A stretch of 64,000 nt of DNA from Massilia phyllostachyos (lineage in GTDB: Bacteria > Pseudomonadota > Gammaproteobacteria > Burkholderiales > Burkholderiaceae_D). Below, piece after piece: positions 8,620 to 16,837 of the stretch (the stretch's first letter is position 1; every line of letters starts with the position of its first letter). The stretch spans positions 310,001 to 374,000 of the forward strand of contig NZ_JAJNOC010000005.1 of assembly GCF_021044825.1 (NCBI RefSeq), written 5' to 3'. The position numbers were made by a program, and so were the translations under genes. The notes under the pieces were generated by a model, which saw only the letters and a list, made by a program, of their open reading frames with translations, did no database searches and was not told the origin of the DNA.

Positions 8620-9045
8620 ATGGCAATCGAAAAAGTCCTCTACCGTGCAAGCGCCAAAGCCACCGGCGGCCGTGACGGCCGCGCCGTTTCCTCCGACAAC
8701 GCGCTCGACGTCAAGCTGTCGACCCCGAAGGAGCTGGGCGGCGCCGGCGGTGACGGCACCAACCCCGAGCAGCTGTTTGCGGCCGGTTACTCGGCCTGCT
8801 TCCTGGGAGCGATGAAGTTCGTCGCGGCGCGCGACAAGCTCAAAATCTCGCCGGATGTGTCGGTGCAGGGCAGCGTCGGCATCGGCCCGATCCCGACCGG
8901 CTTCGGCATCGAAGTGCTGCTGCAGATCAGCCTGCCGGGCGTGCCGGAAGACGAGGCGCGCACCCTGATCGACCGCGCCCACATCGTCTGCCCGTACTCG
9001 AATGCCACCCGCGGCAATATCGACGTGACCCTGCAACTCGTTTGA
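8620..9045 (+). CDS. ohr: Organic hydroperoxide resistance protein (Ohr/OsmC family)
   Basis: The 141-residue protein matches Ohr in length and sequence. Ohr reduces organic and lipid hydroperoxides in the cytoplasm using a reactive cysteine pair. Both are present: Cys60 in [14 protein letters not shown] and Cys124 in [18 protein letters not shown] lies 9 bases before the ATG. The gene stands alone between palindromic upstream sites and a downstream hairpin terminator. Confidence 0.95.
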   Translation: MAIEKVLYRASAKATGGRDGRAVSSDNALDVKLSTPKELGGAGGDGTNPEQLFAAGYSACFLGAMKFVAARDKLKISPDVSVQGSVGIGPIPTGFGIEVLLQISLPGVPEDEARTLIDRAHIVCPYSNATRGNIDVTLQLV

Positions 9046-9073
9046 TGGACGGTCCGGCTTGCCGGACTCTCTG

Positions 9074-9121
9074 AAAGGCCAGCCTCCGCCGGAACCGGCG
9101 CGGCTGGCTTTCTGCGTTTTT
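9074..9121 (+). terminator. Terminator of ohr
   Basis: AAAGGCCAGCC pairs with GGCTGGCTTT with a single bulge, enclosing a smaller CGCCGG/CCGGCG hairpin. Downstream lies a T-rich run (TTTCTGCGTTTTT). Confidence 0.65.
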
Positions 9122-9645
9122 GACAATGGATTTGCTTATGTCTGGATATTTCTTGTATCGCTGATTGGCGTATTCAGGGATTTCACAATCTGATTATTAA
9201 TCAGTGGTAATAGGCTAGGAAAATAATGGATATAAACAAACCGAAAAACGCGTAGAGAATGACCGATTTGTTAATTCATTTGGACCAATGTTTTATACGT
9301 CGGGCCGGTTTGAATGGCACATTCTTCATTGATCGGTGGTCTTCCAACGATGTGCAGGTGAAGGCGCACTGCCCAGCAACTCAGCAATAATTGCTGAGAT
9401 TTAGCTTGTTTTATACATTGATTGCCCTGTTTTGGCGCTTTTGATAGTTGTCCATCAATGAAGTTGCCATCTTTGCGTCGACACAAAACAACGCTTTCAA
9501 ATATTTTTCCGCGCGGCAAACAAAAACTTTTTCCGGTGTTTAAAATTGCCTCCCATCAGCTTCCTGACGGAATTATTTCAGGCGATCAGGATTGGCTGCA
9601 TTTAAATAACGTTCACCGAAAAAATTTAACAATTCAAGCAAGCCG
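9122..9645. other. AT-rich intergenic stretch without a convincing gene
   Basis: Roughly 520 bases between ohr and the next MFS gene are markedly AT-richer than the surroundings, and no reading frame here shows coding character. A perfect dyad CTCAGCAA-TAA-TTGCTGAG lies at 9380-9398 with no T-run after it, so it is more likely an operator or RNA hairpin than a terminator. The segment may hold the promoter and regulatory sites of the downstream transporter or be remnant transferred DNA. Confidence 0.4.
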
Positions 9646-10800
9646 ATGCAAACCACTGTTTCAACTCCGCGTTCGTTTTCTCTTCCGCAAACACAGCAGC
9701 TGGCACTACCGGTCCTGTTCGCGCTGTTCGGCCTGATCATGGGCTCCTGGGCCGGCCGCATCCCGGCCCTGGCCGAGCGCGTGCAGGTTTCGCACTCGGC
9801 GCTGTCGATGGTCCTGCTGTGTGGCGGCCTGGGCGCCGTCGTGTCGTATCCGATCTCGTCGTTCCTGATGGGCCGCTTCGGCGCCCGCAAGGCGCTGCTG
9901 ATCTCCGGCATGGCCCTGCTGTGCGTGCTGGTCTCGATCGGCATGGCGCCGACCGTGCCGCGCCTGATGCTGTCGGTCCTGATGCTGGGCATCACCGCCA
10001 GCACCTTCAACGTCGCCATCAACTCCTCCGCCACCAAGCGTGAAAAGCTGACCGGCAAATCGGAACTGTCGATGCTGCACGGTCTTTGCTGCGCCGGCGG
10101 CCTGGCGGGCGCGACGCTCGGCAGTCTGATGGCGAGCATGAAGATCGCCCCGGCAACCCACTTCCTGATGCTGGCCGGTCCCCTGGCCATGGTCCTGTGG
10201 GGCGCCTACAGCATGATGGACGCCGACGACAGCGTCGAGAAGGTCGAAAAGAAATCGTTCTCGCTGCCGCGCGGTCCGCTGGCACTGCTGGGCCTGCTGG
10301 GCTTCCTGGGCTCGATGTCGGAAGGCAGCATTGCCGACTGGAGCGGCGTGTTCCTGAAAGAACACTTCGGCGCCTCCGACGGCCTGGCGCCGCTGGCCCT
10401 GTCGGCTTTCTCGGTCATGATGCTGCTGTCGCGCCTGGTCGGCGACAAGCTGAAAGTGCGCTTCGGCGCCCAGCGCCTGGTGACCCTGGGTGCGATGGTG
10501 TCGGCAAGCGGCCTGTTCTTCGCCGTCGTGGCCCCGAACGCCTACGTGGCCCTGGGCGGCTTCGCGGCCGCCGGGCTCGGCATGTCGCTGCTGTTCCCCT
10601 TCGTGTTCAGCGCGGCCGGCGCCCAAGGCCCGATGGCCCTGGCGGCAGTGGCCAGCATGGCCTACAGCGGCAGCCTGGTGGGCCCGCCGGTGATCGGCGC
10701 CGTCGCCCACTTCGTCGGCATGCAGGCAGCCATCGCCTACGTCGGCGGCCTGTCCCTGGTGATCGCGCTGGTCGCCAGCCGCACCCGCCTGCTGAAGTAA
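9646..10800 (+). CDS. MFS transporter, YbjJ-like
   Basis: The 384-residue protein has about twelve hydrophobic segments and resembles the YbjJ-type branch of the major facilitator superfamily (FALFGLIMGSWAGRIPALAERV; GSMSEGSIADWSGVFL). It sits in the inner membrane. The substrate cannot be read from the sequence. The gene stands alone, has a weak ribosome-binding site and is followed by a clear intrinsic terminator. Confidence 0.85.
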   Translation: MQTTVSTPRSFSLPQTQQLALPVLFALFGLIMGSWAGRIPALAERVQVSHSALSMVLLCGGLGAVVSYPISSFLMGRFGARKALLISGMALLCVLVSIGMAPTVPRLMLSVLMLGITASTFNVAINSSATKREKLTGKSELSMLHGLCCAGGLAGATLGSLMASMKIAPATHFLMLAGPLAMVLWGAYSMMDADDSVEKVEKKSFSLPRGPLALLGLLGFLGSMSEGSIADWSGVFLKEHFGASDGLAPLALSAFSVMMLLSRLVGDKLKVRFGAQRLVTLGAMVSASGLFFAVVAPNAYVALGGFAAAGLGMSLLFPFVFSAAGAQGPMALAAVASMAYSGSLVGPPVIGAVAHFVGMQAAIAYVGGLSLVIALVASRTRLLK

Positions 10801-10856
10801 GCATTTCGCCGGCCTGGCCGGCGCCCCTTTCCTCGCGCGGCGCAAGCCGCACTTCG

Positions 10857-10890
10857 ACGCAGACGCCCGCAAGGCCGTCTGCGTTTTTTT
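10857..10890 (+). terminator. Intrinsic terminator after the MFS gene
   Basis: ACGCAGACG (10857-10865) pairs perfectly with CGTCTGCGT (10876-10884) and is followed by a T-run. It lies between the MFS gene and the convergent GT9 gene. Confidence 0.85.
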
Positions 10891-10895
10891 CGTGA

Positions 10896-11948
10896 TTACC
10901 AGTAGGGCCACATTCCGGCTGCGCGTTGCCCGCTGGGCGCCGTGCCCGTGAGGAGCGCGCGGGCGTGTTCCAGCACCACGGCGCCGCGCTCTGCCCCAGG
11001 ATCCCAGATGCAGCGATGGCGCAATCGGTCCGGCGGCGCCCAGCGCGCGATGTCGGCCTTGCCGGATACGACGACGCTGTTCAGGCCGAGCCCGGCGGCG
11101 ATGTGGGCGATCCCCGTATCGCTGCAGACCAGCAGGCGTGAGCGGCTCATCAGTGCAGCCATTGCGCCGATCGATATCGGTGCTGCGGCCTCGATCGCGG
11201 GCGATCGCATGTGCTCCGCGACCTTGCGCGCGAGGGGAGCGTCGTTCCTGCCGCCTGTCAGGACCGTGGCGAGCCTGAATTCGGCATGCAGCTGGTCTGC
11301 CACCGTGGCGAAACGTTCCGGCGGCCAGCATTGCGCCTGGCCGCCCGCGCCCGGATGAATGCAGAGATAGCTTCCCGTTGCGAGGCCAGGCGCAACCTGG
11401 CTGTCTTCGAGCTCCTTCAGGTCGCCGGGTCGCAAGGGAAATTCGAAATGACGGCCGGCAGCCGGGGCGCCGAGCCGCTCGCACAAGTGCAGCAAACGCT
11501 CGGATTCCGTCCCGGACCCGGGATAGGGGAGCAGCAGGGTACGGTTGCTGCTGGACGGCGTGTCGCGCGCAAAACCTGCCATGGCCCGGGCGCCGAAGAA
11601 AGAGACGATGTGATTGCTGACCTCGGCGCCATCGTGCAGCTGGAGAGCCAGATCGAAGCCCTGCTTGCGGACGCCGGCATAAAAGCCGGGCAAGTCGTCG
11701 TGACGCGTCGCCTGCCCGGGCAGCAAGGGATGGCCGGGGAAAGCGACGAAGTCGTCCAGATAGGACGAGAAGCGCTGCACGAACTGCGCCATCCACGGCA
11801 GGCCGGCTAGTACGATCCGTGCTGCCGGCAAGGCTGCGCGCAGGGCGCGCAAGGCGGGAACCGCGCACAGCATGTCTCCGAGCTCCAGCGCGCGGAACAC
11901 GATGGCGCTGCGGACATCATGCCGCTGCAGAAAGCTGCGGCCCTTCAT
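10896..11948 (-). CDS. Glycosyltransferase family 9 (heptosyltransferase-like)
   Basis: The 350-residue protein resembles ADP-heptose:LPS heptosyltransferases of family GT9, soluble or membrane-associated enzymes that add sugars to lipopolysaccharide or related glycans. Typical pieces are FRALELGDMLCAVPALRALR near the N-terminus, HPGAGGQAQCWPPERFA in the middle and CSDTGIAHIAAGLG for the nucleotide-sugar site. It follows the carbamoyltransferase gene by 40 bases, joined through a 15-codon frame with ATGA overlaps on both sides. A role in building a carbamoylated surface glycan is inference. Confidence 0.87.
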   Translation of the reverse strand: MKGRSFLQRHDVRSAIVFRALELGDMLCAVPALRALRAALPAARIVLAGLPWMAQFVQRFSSYLDDFVAFPGHPLLPGQATRHDDLPGFYAGVRKQGFDLALQLHDGAEVSNHIVSFFGARAMAGFARDTPSSSNRTLLLPYPGSGTESERLLHLCERLGAPAAGRHFEFPLRPGDLKELEDSQVAPGLATGSYLCIHPGAGGQAQCWPPERFATVADQLHAEFRLATVLTGGRNDAPLARKVAEHMRSPAIEAAAPISIGAMAALMSRSRLLVCSDTGIAHIAAGLGLNSVVVSGKADIARWAPPDRLRHRCIWDPGAERGAVVLEHARALLTGTAPSGQRAAGMWPYW

Positions 11949-11992
11949 GCCGGCGTCCTGCCGTGACTGGTGTGCGCCATGTCCTGGATCAT
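11945..11992 (-). CDS. 15-codon frame linking carbamoyltransferase and GT9 genes
   Basis: The frame encodes MIQDMAHTSHGRTPA. Its ATG overlaps the carbamoyltransferase TGA (ATGA), and its own TGA overlaps the GT9 ATG (ATGA). It may serve only to carry ribosomes from the first gene to the second by termination-reinitiation. Whether a stable peptide is made is unknown. Confidence 0.4.
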   Translation of the reverse strand: MIQDMAHTSHGRTPA

Positions 11993-13644
11993 GAGGGCCG
12001 CTCCGGCTCGTGGCGCTTGGTGACGAGGAAGGGCGGCATGGCCAGCGCGTGCAGGGGCGTCCTGCGGAAGGCGGCGACGGCTTCGAAGGGCGTCTCGACG
12101 ATCGGCTCGTCGTGGCCGTTGAAGGAGGTGTTGAGCAGCACCGGCACCCCGGTGCGGACCTCGAAGCCGGCCAGCAGGGCGCGCAGCAGCGGGTCGTCGT
12201 CCGGGCCGACGGTCTGCAGGCGCGCGGTGCCGTCGACGTGGGTGATGGCCGGCAGCATCGGCGCGATCTCGGGACGCACCGGGACGGCGAACTGCATGAA
12301 GGGCGAGGCGCCGCTCAGGTCGAAATAGGCCGGCGCGCGTTCTTCCGGCACCACCGGGGCCAGGGGCCGGAACCATTCGCGGCCCTTGACGCGCGCATTG
12401 ATCCAGTCGCGCACGCGGTCGCGGCGCGGGTCGGCCAGGATGCTGCGGTGGCCCAGCGCGCGCGGGCCGAATTCGCTGCGGCCCTGGTAGAGGCCGATCA
12501 CGCGGCCGCTGCACAGCAGATCGAGCATGCGCGCGCACAGGGCGTCGCGTCCGCGCGGCTGTTCGATGACGAGGTCGTTTGCGCCGTCGAGCGCGGCTTC
12601 GATGTCGGCCAGCCGGGGCGGCGGACCGAGGTAGTCGCTGGTCCAGCGAAAACGCTTGCGCACGCCGGCCAGTTCCGCCAGGCCGTAGACGGCGCAGCCG
12701 AGCGCGGTGCCGGCGTCGCTGGGCGCGGGCGGCAGGAAGACGCGCCGGAACGGGGTCTCGCGCAGCAGGCGCGCGTTGGCCGAGCAGTTCAGGGCGGCGC
12801 CGCCGGCGAAGCACAGGTGTTCGGCGCCGGTCTGGCGGTATAGCCAGTGCGCCAGCGCCAGCAGGGCGTCCTCGAAGGCGCGCTGGCCGGCGGCGGCCAG
12901 GTTGGCGCTGTCGGTGAAGCGCGCGTCCACGCCGCCGAAGCGGAAGCGCTTGCGCTCGCGCAGCAGCGCGCGCCAGGCTTGCGGGATGCCGACCGCCATG
13001 CCCTCGACCTCGAGCGCGGGCAGTTCGAGCACGTCCGGGTCGCCGTAGGGCGCCAGGCCCATGACCTTGCCTTCGTTGCCTTCGCCGGGGAAGAGCGCCT
13101 GCGTCAGCAGGAAGTAGAACATGCCGAGGCCCACCAGGCGCTCGTCGTCGCGATCCCAGACCTGCTTGCCGATGCACTGCACGCCCCCGTTGCGGCCGGC
13201 GGTGTAGAAGGAGGACACCTCGCGCCAGTCGCCCGGCGTGGTCGCCGCGCCGCTCCAGTGCTCGGTGAAGTCGGCCACCGGGCTGCCCTGGCCGTCGATC
13301 ACCATCACCGCCGCCTCGTCGAAGGGCGATGGATGGAACACGCTGTAGAGGTGGGCCAGGTGATGCGAGATGCGGACCCGCCGTGCTCCCTGCGCCAGGC
13401 GCAGGGTGGCGCCCAGTTCTTCCTCGTCGGAGGAAAAGCATTCGACCACGATGTCGATCGGCCGGTCGAGCCCGGGCAGGCGCGGACAGTAATGATCACG
13501 CAGGTCGCCCGGCGTGCCCCAGTGGTGCTTGCGGCGCGTGATGCGCTCTTTCTGGATGGCCCAGGCCAGGTGCGCGCCCTGCATCAGGCAGATGCTGGCG
13601 TCCTGAATCCGGTTGATGCCGAGCACGACAGGGAAATCATCCAT
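11989..13644 (-). CDS. Carbamoyltransferase, NodU/CmcH family
   Basis: From the ATG at 13644 (preceded by GGAGAGGACC) the protein has 551 residues. The N-terminal part (VLGINRIQDASICLMQGAHL; ISHHLAHLYSVFHPSPFDEA) is the Kae1-like fold that makes carbamoyl-adenylate from carbamoyl phosphate and ATP. The C-terminal part (QGRSEFGPRALGHRSIL; LLNTSFNGHDEPIV) is the typical carbamoyltransferase C-terminal domain. Such enzymes O-carbamoylate sugars in Nod factors, antibiotics and surface polysaccharides. The GT9 partner downstream suggests a cell-surface glycan as acceptor, which is inference. Confidence 0.92.
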   Translation of the reverse strand: MDDFPVVLGINRIQDASICLMQGAHLAWAIQKERITRRKHHWGTPGDLRDHYCPRLPGLDRPIDIVVECFSSDEEELGATLRLAQGARRVRISHHLAHLYSVFHPSPFDEAAVMVIDGQGSPVADFTEHWSGAATTPGDWREVSSFYTAGRNGGVQCIGKQVWDRDDERLVGLGMFYFLLTQALFPGEGNEGKVMGLAPYGDPDVLELPALEVEGMAVGIPQAWRALLRERKRFRFGGVDARFTDSANLAAAGQRAFEDALLALAHWLYRQTGAEHLCFAGGAALNCSANARLLRETPFRRVFLPPAPSDAGTALGCAVYGLAELAGVRKRFRWTSDYLGPPPRLADIEAALDGANDLVIEQPRGRDALCARMLDLLCSGRVIGLYQGRSEFGPRALGHRSILADPRRDRVRDWINARVKGREWFRPLAPVVPEERAPAYFDLSGASPFMQFAVPVRPEIAPMLPAITHVDGTARLQTVGPDDDPLLRALLAGFEVRTGVPVLLNTSFNGHDEPIVETPFEAVAAFRRTPLHALAMPPFLVTKRHEPERPS

Positions 13645-13820
13645 GGTCCTCTCCGTGGAGGGTGTGAAAAGACCGCCAGGGCAAGCAGCGATCAGCCACA
13701 CTTTGAGCCGGATGAGCAGCGAATAGTTCGCATGGCGGCAGCGCGCCGTTCTGACCGGGTCGGACGAAGACGCGCGCGAAAGGCGGTATCATCAAGCCCC
13801 GCGTTCTCTACCTTGCCGCC

Positions 13821-14645
13821 ATGCTCCAGACACCGCCCTCCTTCACCCCGCTGTTCGCCGCCCGTCCCGATTCCCATCCCCTGAGTTTCCTGTTCCATGC
13901 CGGCCGCCTGCTGGTGCGCGAGCACGACCTGGCGCTGCCGGACGCGGCCGTGCTCGAAGGCCTCGGCGTCGACCGCACGCGCCTGCAGCCGCTCGGCCTG
14001 CTGGGCGAACGCTATTGCGAAACGGGCTGGTTCGACAGCGAGCCGGCGCTACCGCCGGGCTATGTGCTGCTCGGCCTGCGCGCGGTGCTGTTCTCGACCA
14101 TGGAGGAATCGCTGCGCAGCCTGGCGGCGCGCGCGGCCCAGGTGGCCGAGTGGGCGCGCACCCACCGCTTCTGCGGCGCCTGCGGCGGGGCGACCCTGCT
14201 GGCCGCCGGCGAGCGCTGCTACAAATGCGAGCAATGCGGGCACATGGCGTATCCGCGCATCTCGCCGGCCATGATGGTCTTGATCAGGAAGGGCGATAGC
14301 GTGCTGCTGGCCATGCACCTGCATTCGCCCACCAAGCGCTTCGTGCCGCTGGCCGGCTTCCTGGAAGCGGGGGAGTCGGTGGAAGAGGCGATCCACCGCG
14401 AGGTGTACGAGGAGGTAGGGCTGCGCGTGCGGAACCTGCGCTATTTCGCCAGCCAGGCCTGGCCTTTCCCGCACTCGCTGATGCTGGCGTTTACGGCCGA
14501 CTACCTGGATGGCGAGATCCGGGTCGATGCGACCGAGCTGGCCGAGGCGCGCTGGTTCGGGCCGGATGACGAATGGCCGGAGCGGGTGCCGCACATTTCG
14601 GTGTCGAGCGTGCTGGTGGATGCGCACCGGCCGCCGGGGCGGTAG
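13821..14645 (+). CDS. nudC: NAD(+) diphosphatase / NADH pyrophosphatase NudC
   Basis: The 274-residue protein has the complete NudC layout: an N-terminal domain, a zinc ribbon (Cys118, Cys121, Cys136, Cys139), the Nudix box GFLEAGESVEEAIHREVYEE (from residue 179) and the family-specific SQxWPFPxS motif as SQAWPFPHS. NudC hydrolyses NAD(H) to NMN(H) and AMP and removes NAD caps from RNA 5' ends in the cytoplasm. It is transcribed away from the carbamoyltransferase gene, sharing a gap of about 175 bases. Confidence 0.95.
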   Translation: MLQTPPSFTPLFAARPDSHPLSFLFHAGRLLVREHDLALPDAAVLEGLGVDRTRLQPLGLLGERYCETGWFDSEPALPPGYVLLGLRAVLFSTMEESLRSLAARAAQVAEWARTHRFCGACGGATLLAAGERCYKCEQCGHMAYPRISPAMMVLIRKGDSVLLAMHLHSPTKRFVPLAGFLEAGESVEEAIHREVYEEVGLRVRNLRYFASQAWPFPHSLMLAFTADYLDGEIRVDATELAEARWFGPDDEWPERVPHISVSSVLVDAHRPPGR

Positions 14646-14667
14646 GGCGGTCGGCCGACTACCCTAC
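14642..14667. repeat. Short palindrome, possible family B repeat remnant
   Basis: GTAGGG-CGGTCGGCCGAC-TACCCTAC is a self-complementary segment at the nudC stop. Its ends match the GTAGGG/CCCTAC ends of the family B repeats near 16291, 27327 and 41143. It might also act as a hairpin between the two convergent genes. Confidence 0.4.
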
Positions 14668-15545
14668 GATGCCGGTACATTTTCCCTGACGGGCGCAGGC
14701 GCCGGCGCCGGCTGCGGCTTGGCGCCGGTGCCGCGCAGCTGGACCGCGCGCTGCAGCAGGTCGAACCAGAACGGTGCGCCGAACAGGGTGGTGCCGGCGG
14801 TGATCAGCCAGCCTGCCACCTGCAGGGCGAAGGCGGAATCGAGATGCGGCGGGAAGCTGCTCCAGCCGATCGGCAGCACCCATAGCTGGCGCAGCGCTTC
14901 GGCATCGAGTGCGGTCGGGGCGGCCTTGATCCGGGCGGCGAGGGCCGGGTTCTGCCACAGGGTCTGGAACAGGTGGATGCTGTCGACGTTGAGCAGGATG
15001 GTGAGCAGCAGGGCCAGCAGGAAGGAGATCAGGAGCTGGCGCCGTTTATAGACGCCGGACAGGCGTTCCATGGCGCTGTTGAACCAGCCGGCGATGCCGT
15101 CCTGGAAGCGTTGCAAGTCGCCGCTCGACTGGCGGTACAAGGCCAGCAGCACGCGTTTCACTTGCTCGTCGGGCAGGGCTTCGATGGCGGCCTGCAGCGG
15201 GATCGCCGGGTTGCTGCGCAGCGAGTCGAGCAGGGCGATCGCGAAGTAGGCCGGTTCGATGTAGGATGGCCCGGGGCGCGCCAGCCGCACCGACAGCGGC
15301 CGGCGGTTGGCGGTGCTGCCGTGCGGATTGACCAGCGGATGGTCATAGAGACTCTGCGCCAGCGCCTCGCAGCGCGGGTCGTCCAGCATGCGCTTGATGG
15401 CGGCGCAGAGCATGTTGGCGCGCAGGCTGAAGGCTGCCGCCAGCGCTTCCTGCAAGGTACTGACGACCAGCGCCAGGGTGCCGTAGCAAAATGTCAGGCC
15501 GATGGCGACTTCGAGGACAGTGCTTCCGAACATGGCAGTCTCCAT
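14664..15545 (-). CDS. Hypothetical inner-membrane protein
   Basis: The 293-residue protein has hydrophobic segments near residues 10-30 (VAIGLTFCYGTLALVVSTL), 165-185 (LLISFLLALLLTILLNV) and 240-260 (LQVAGWLITAGTTLFG), and a Pro/Ala-rich C-terminal tail. I do not recognise a characterised family. Similar unannotated proteins with a long soluble loop between the first and second segments occur in proteobacteria. It stands alone, divergent from folE. Confidence 0.75.
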   Translation of the reverse strand: METAMFGSTVLEVAIGLTFCYGTLALVVSTLQEALAAAFSLRANMLCAAIKRMLDDPRCEALAQSLYDHPLVNPHGSTANRRPLSVRLARPGPSYIEPAYFAIALLDSLRSNPAIPLQAAIEALPDEQVKRVLLALYRQSSGDLQRFQDGIAGWFNSAMERLSGVYKRRQLLISFLLALLLTILLNVDSIHLFQTLWQNPALAARIKAAPTALDAEALRQLWVLPIGWSSFPPHLDSAFALQVAGWLITAGTTLFGAPFWFDLLQRAVQLRGTGAKPQPAPAPAPVRENVPAS

Positions 15546-15676
15546 AGCGGGAACAATTTTTCACGCTACGCCGGCCTTGATGCGAACACATTAACTTTGC
15601 TCAAGAAATTGGCAGTGTCCGGTCGGCCCCGCGCATTTTCTGTATACTTGCGGCACTCGATTTTTTAAGGTTCACC

Positions 15677-16243
15677 ATGTCCGACAAAGAAGCTTTCTCC
15701 GAACACGACTGGCGCCGCCTCTTGACCAGCCTGGGCGAGGACCCGGACCGTCCGGGCCTGCAGGAGACGCCGCACCGCGTGGCGAAGGCCTGGAAGCACT
15801 GGACCTCGGGCTATGACCAGGATCCCGTCGAAGTGCTCAAGGCCTTCGAGGACGGCGCCGAGGAATACAACGAGCTGATCGTGGTGCGCGGCATCCCGGT
15901 CTACAGCCATTGCGAGCACCACCTGGCGCCCTTCTTCGGCAAGGCCACCGTCGGCTACCTGCCGAACGGGAAGATCGTCGGACTGTCGAAGCTGACCCGC
16001 CTGGTCGACATCTTCTCCAAGCGCCTGCAGGTGCAGGAGCGCATGACGATCCAGATCGCCAACGCGCTGATGGAAGTGCTGGAACCGAAGGCGGTCGGCG
16101 TGGTCGTCAAGTGCCGCCACATGTGCATGGAAAGCCGCGGCATCCGCGCTATCGGCGAAGAGACCATCACCTCGGCGATGCTGGGTGAGTTGCAGCCGAA
16201 TCTGGCATTGCGGACCGAGTTTCTGGCGTTGACGCGGGATTGA
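15677..16243 (+). CDS. folE: GTP cyclohydrolase I
   Basis: The 188-residue protein matches the zinc-type FolE, which converts GTP to 7,8-dihydroneopterin triphosphate, the first step of tetrahydrofolate synthesis. The zinc ligands are visible as HCEHH (Cys79, His82) and Cys150 in VKCRHMCME. The core YLPNGKIVGLSKLTRLVDIF is intact. A TATACT -10-like box lies at 15643-15648. No other folate gene is adjacent. Confidence 0.96.
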   Translation: MSDKEAFSEHDWRRLLTSLGEDPDRPGLQETPHRVAKAWKHWTSGYDQDPVEVLKAFEDGAEEYNELIVVRGIPVYSHCEHHLAPFFGKATVGYLPNGKIVGLSKLTRLVDIFSKRLQVQERMTIQIANALMEVLEPKAVGVVVKCRHMCMESRGIRAIGEETITSAMLGELQPNLALRTEFLALTRD

Positions 16244-16290
16244 TGTGCCGGCCAGCGACAGGCCGTTGAGCAGGCCTGCATACATGGGTT

Positions 16291-16323
16291 GAACGCGTGG
16301 GCGGAGGACCGCCTACCCTACGA
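16291..16323. repeat. Family B palindromic repeat (copy B1, half element)
   Basis: The segment reads GAACGCGTGGGCGGAGGACC followed by GCCTACCCTACGA. It is nearly identical to the right half of the element at 27327-27431 and related to the one at 41143-41189. Confidence 0.7.
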
Positions 16324-16359
16324 CAGTCCAGCCCGCCTTGGAACCTGTTCCGGATCGCT

Positions 16360-16383
16360 CCCCTCCAAGTTACTTTGGAGGGG
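16360..16383 (+). promoter_or_regulatory. Hairpin sequestering the Shine-Dalgarno of the transposase-like gene
   Basis: CCCCTCCAA (16360-16368) pairs perfectly with TTGGAGGGG (16375-16383). The right arm contains the GGAGG ribosome-binding site 6-12 bases before the ATG at 16390, so the folded RNA should block initiation. Such hairpins are known to limit transposase translation. Confidence 0.6.
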
Positions 16384-16389
16384 ACGACC

Positions 16390-16713
16390 ATGGACCGTCC
16401 GGCCTATCCCAGCGATATTTCTCGCGAGCAGTTTGAGCCCGTGCGCCGCATGCTGGAAGCGGCGCGGCGCAAGACCCGGCCACGCAAGCACGATCTCTAC
16501 GACGTATTCTGCGCGGTCCTGTATTTCCTCCACACCGGCAGCACCTGGCGCAACATGCCGGCCGGCTTTCCGCCCTGGCGCACGGTGCACGAGTATTTCA
16601 CCCAGTGGACCATGCTGCGCGAAGGCGACCGTACGCTGCTGGAAACCGTGCTGGAAGCGTCCGGACGCGAGGTCGAGCTGGCCCAGCTGCGGCGCATGCT
16701 GAACCGCGCTTGA
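16390..16713 (+). CDS. Orphan IS5/DUF4096-like transposase N-terminal domain protein
   Basis: The 107-residue protein matches the short helical domain at the N-terminus of many IS5-type transposases (YPSDISREQFEPVRRMLEAARRKTRP; FLHTGSTWRNMPAGFPPWRTVHEYF). No DDE catalytic domain follows, and no terminal inverted repeats or target duplications were found. It is therefore either a truncated insertion sequence or a domesticated small DNA-binding protein. Its ribosome-binding site is buried in a perfect hairpin. Confidence 0.75.
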   Translation: MDRPAYPSDISREQFEPVRRMLEAARRKTRPRKHDLYDVFCAVLYFLHTGSTWRNMPAGFPPWRTVHEYFTQWTMLREGDRTLLETVLEASGREVELAQLRRMLNRA

Positions 16714-16735
16714 GCCGGGGCAGTGCTTCGCCGTA

Positions 16736-16753
16736 TTGTCACGTCATTGTCAC
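16736..16753. promoter_or_regulatory. Candidate PhoB box upstream of the PAP2 gene
   Basis: Two direct TTGTCAC heptamers (16736-16742 and 16747-16753) are separated by GTCA, giving the 11-base period of a Pho box. CTGTTGC at 16757-16763 may be a weak third unit. No well-placed -10 box was identified, so the call is tentative. Confidence 0.45.
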
Positions 16754-16837
16754 AAACTGTTGCACTTCTCGAAACGTGCGACGGATGAGCTCCGCTAAGC
16801 TGATCGATAACTTCCTGATATCACTTTCGGCGGCGCC

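Noticed and set aside
9271-9519. 82-codon minus-strand frame in the AT-rich gap
   Set aside because: No homologous motif, no ribosome-binding site and no matching context.
16297-16713. Complete insertion sequence
   Set aside because: Only a 107-residue N-terminal domain is present; no DDE domain, terminal inverted repeats or target duplications were seen.
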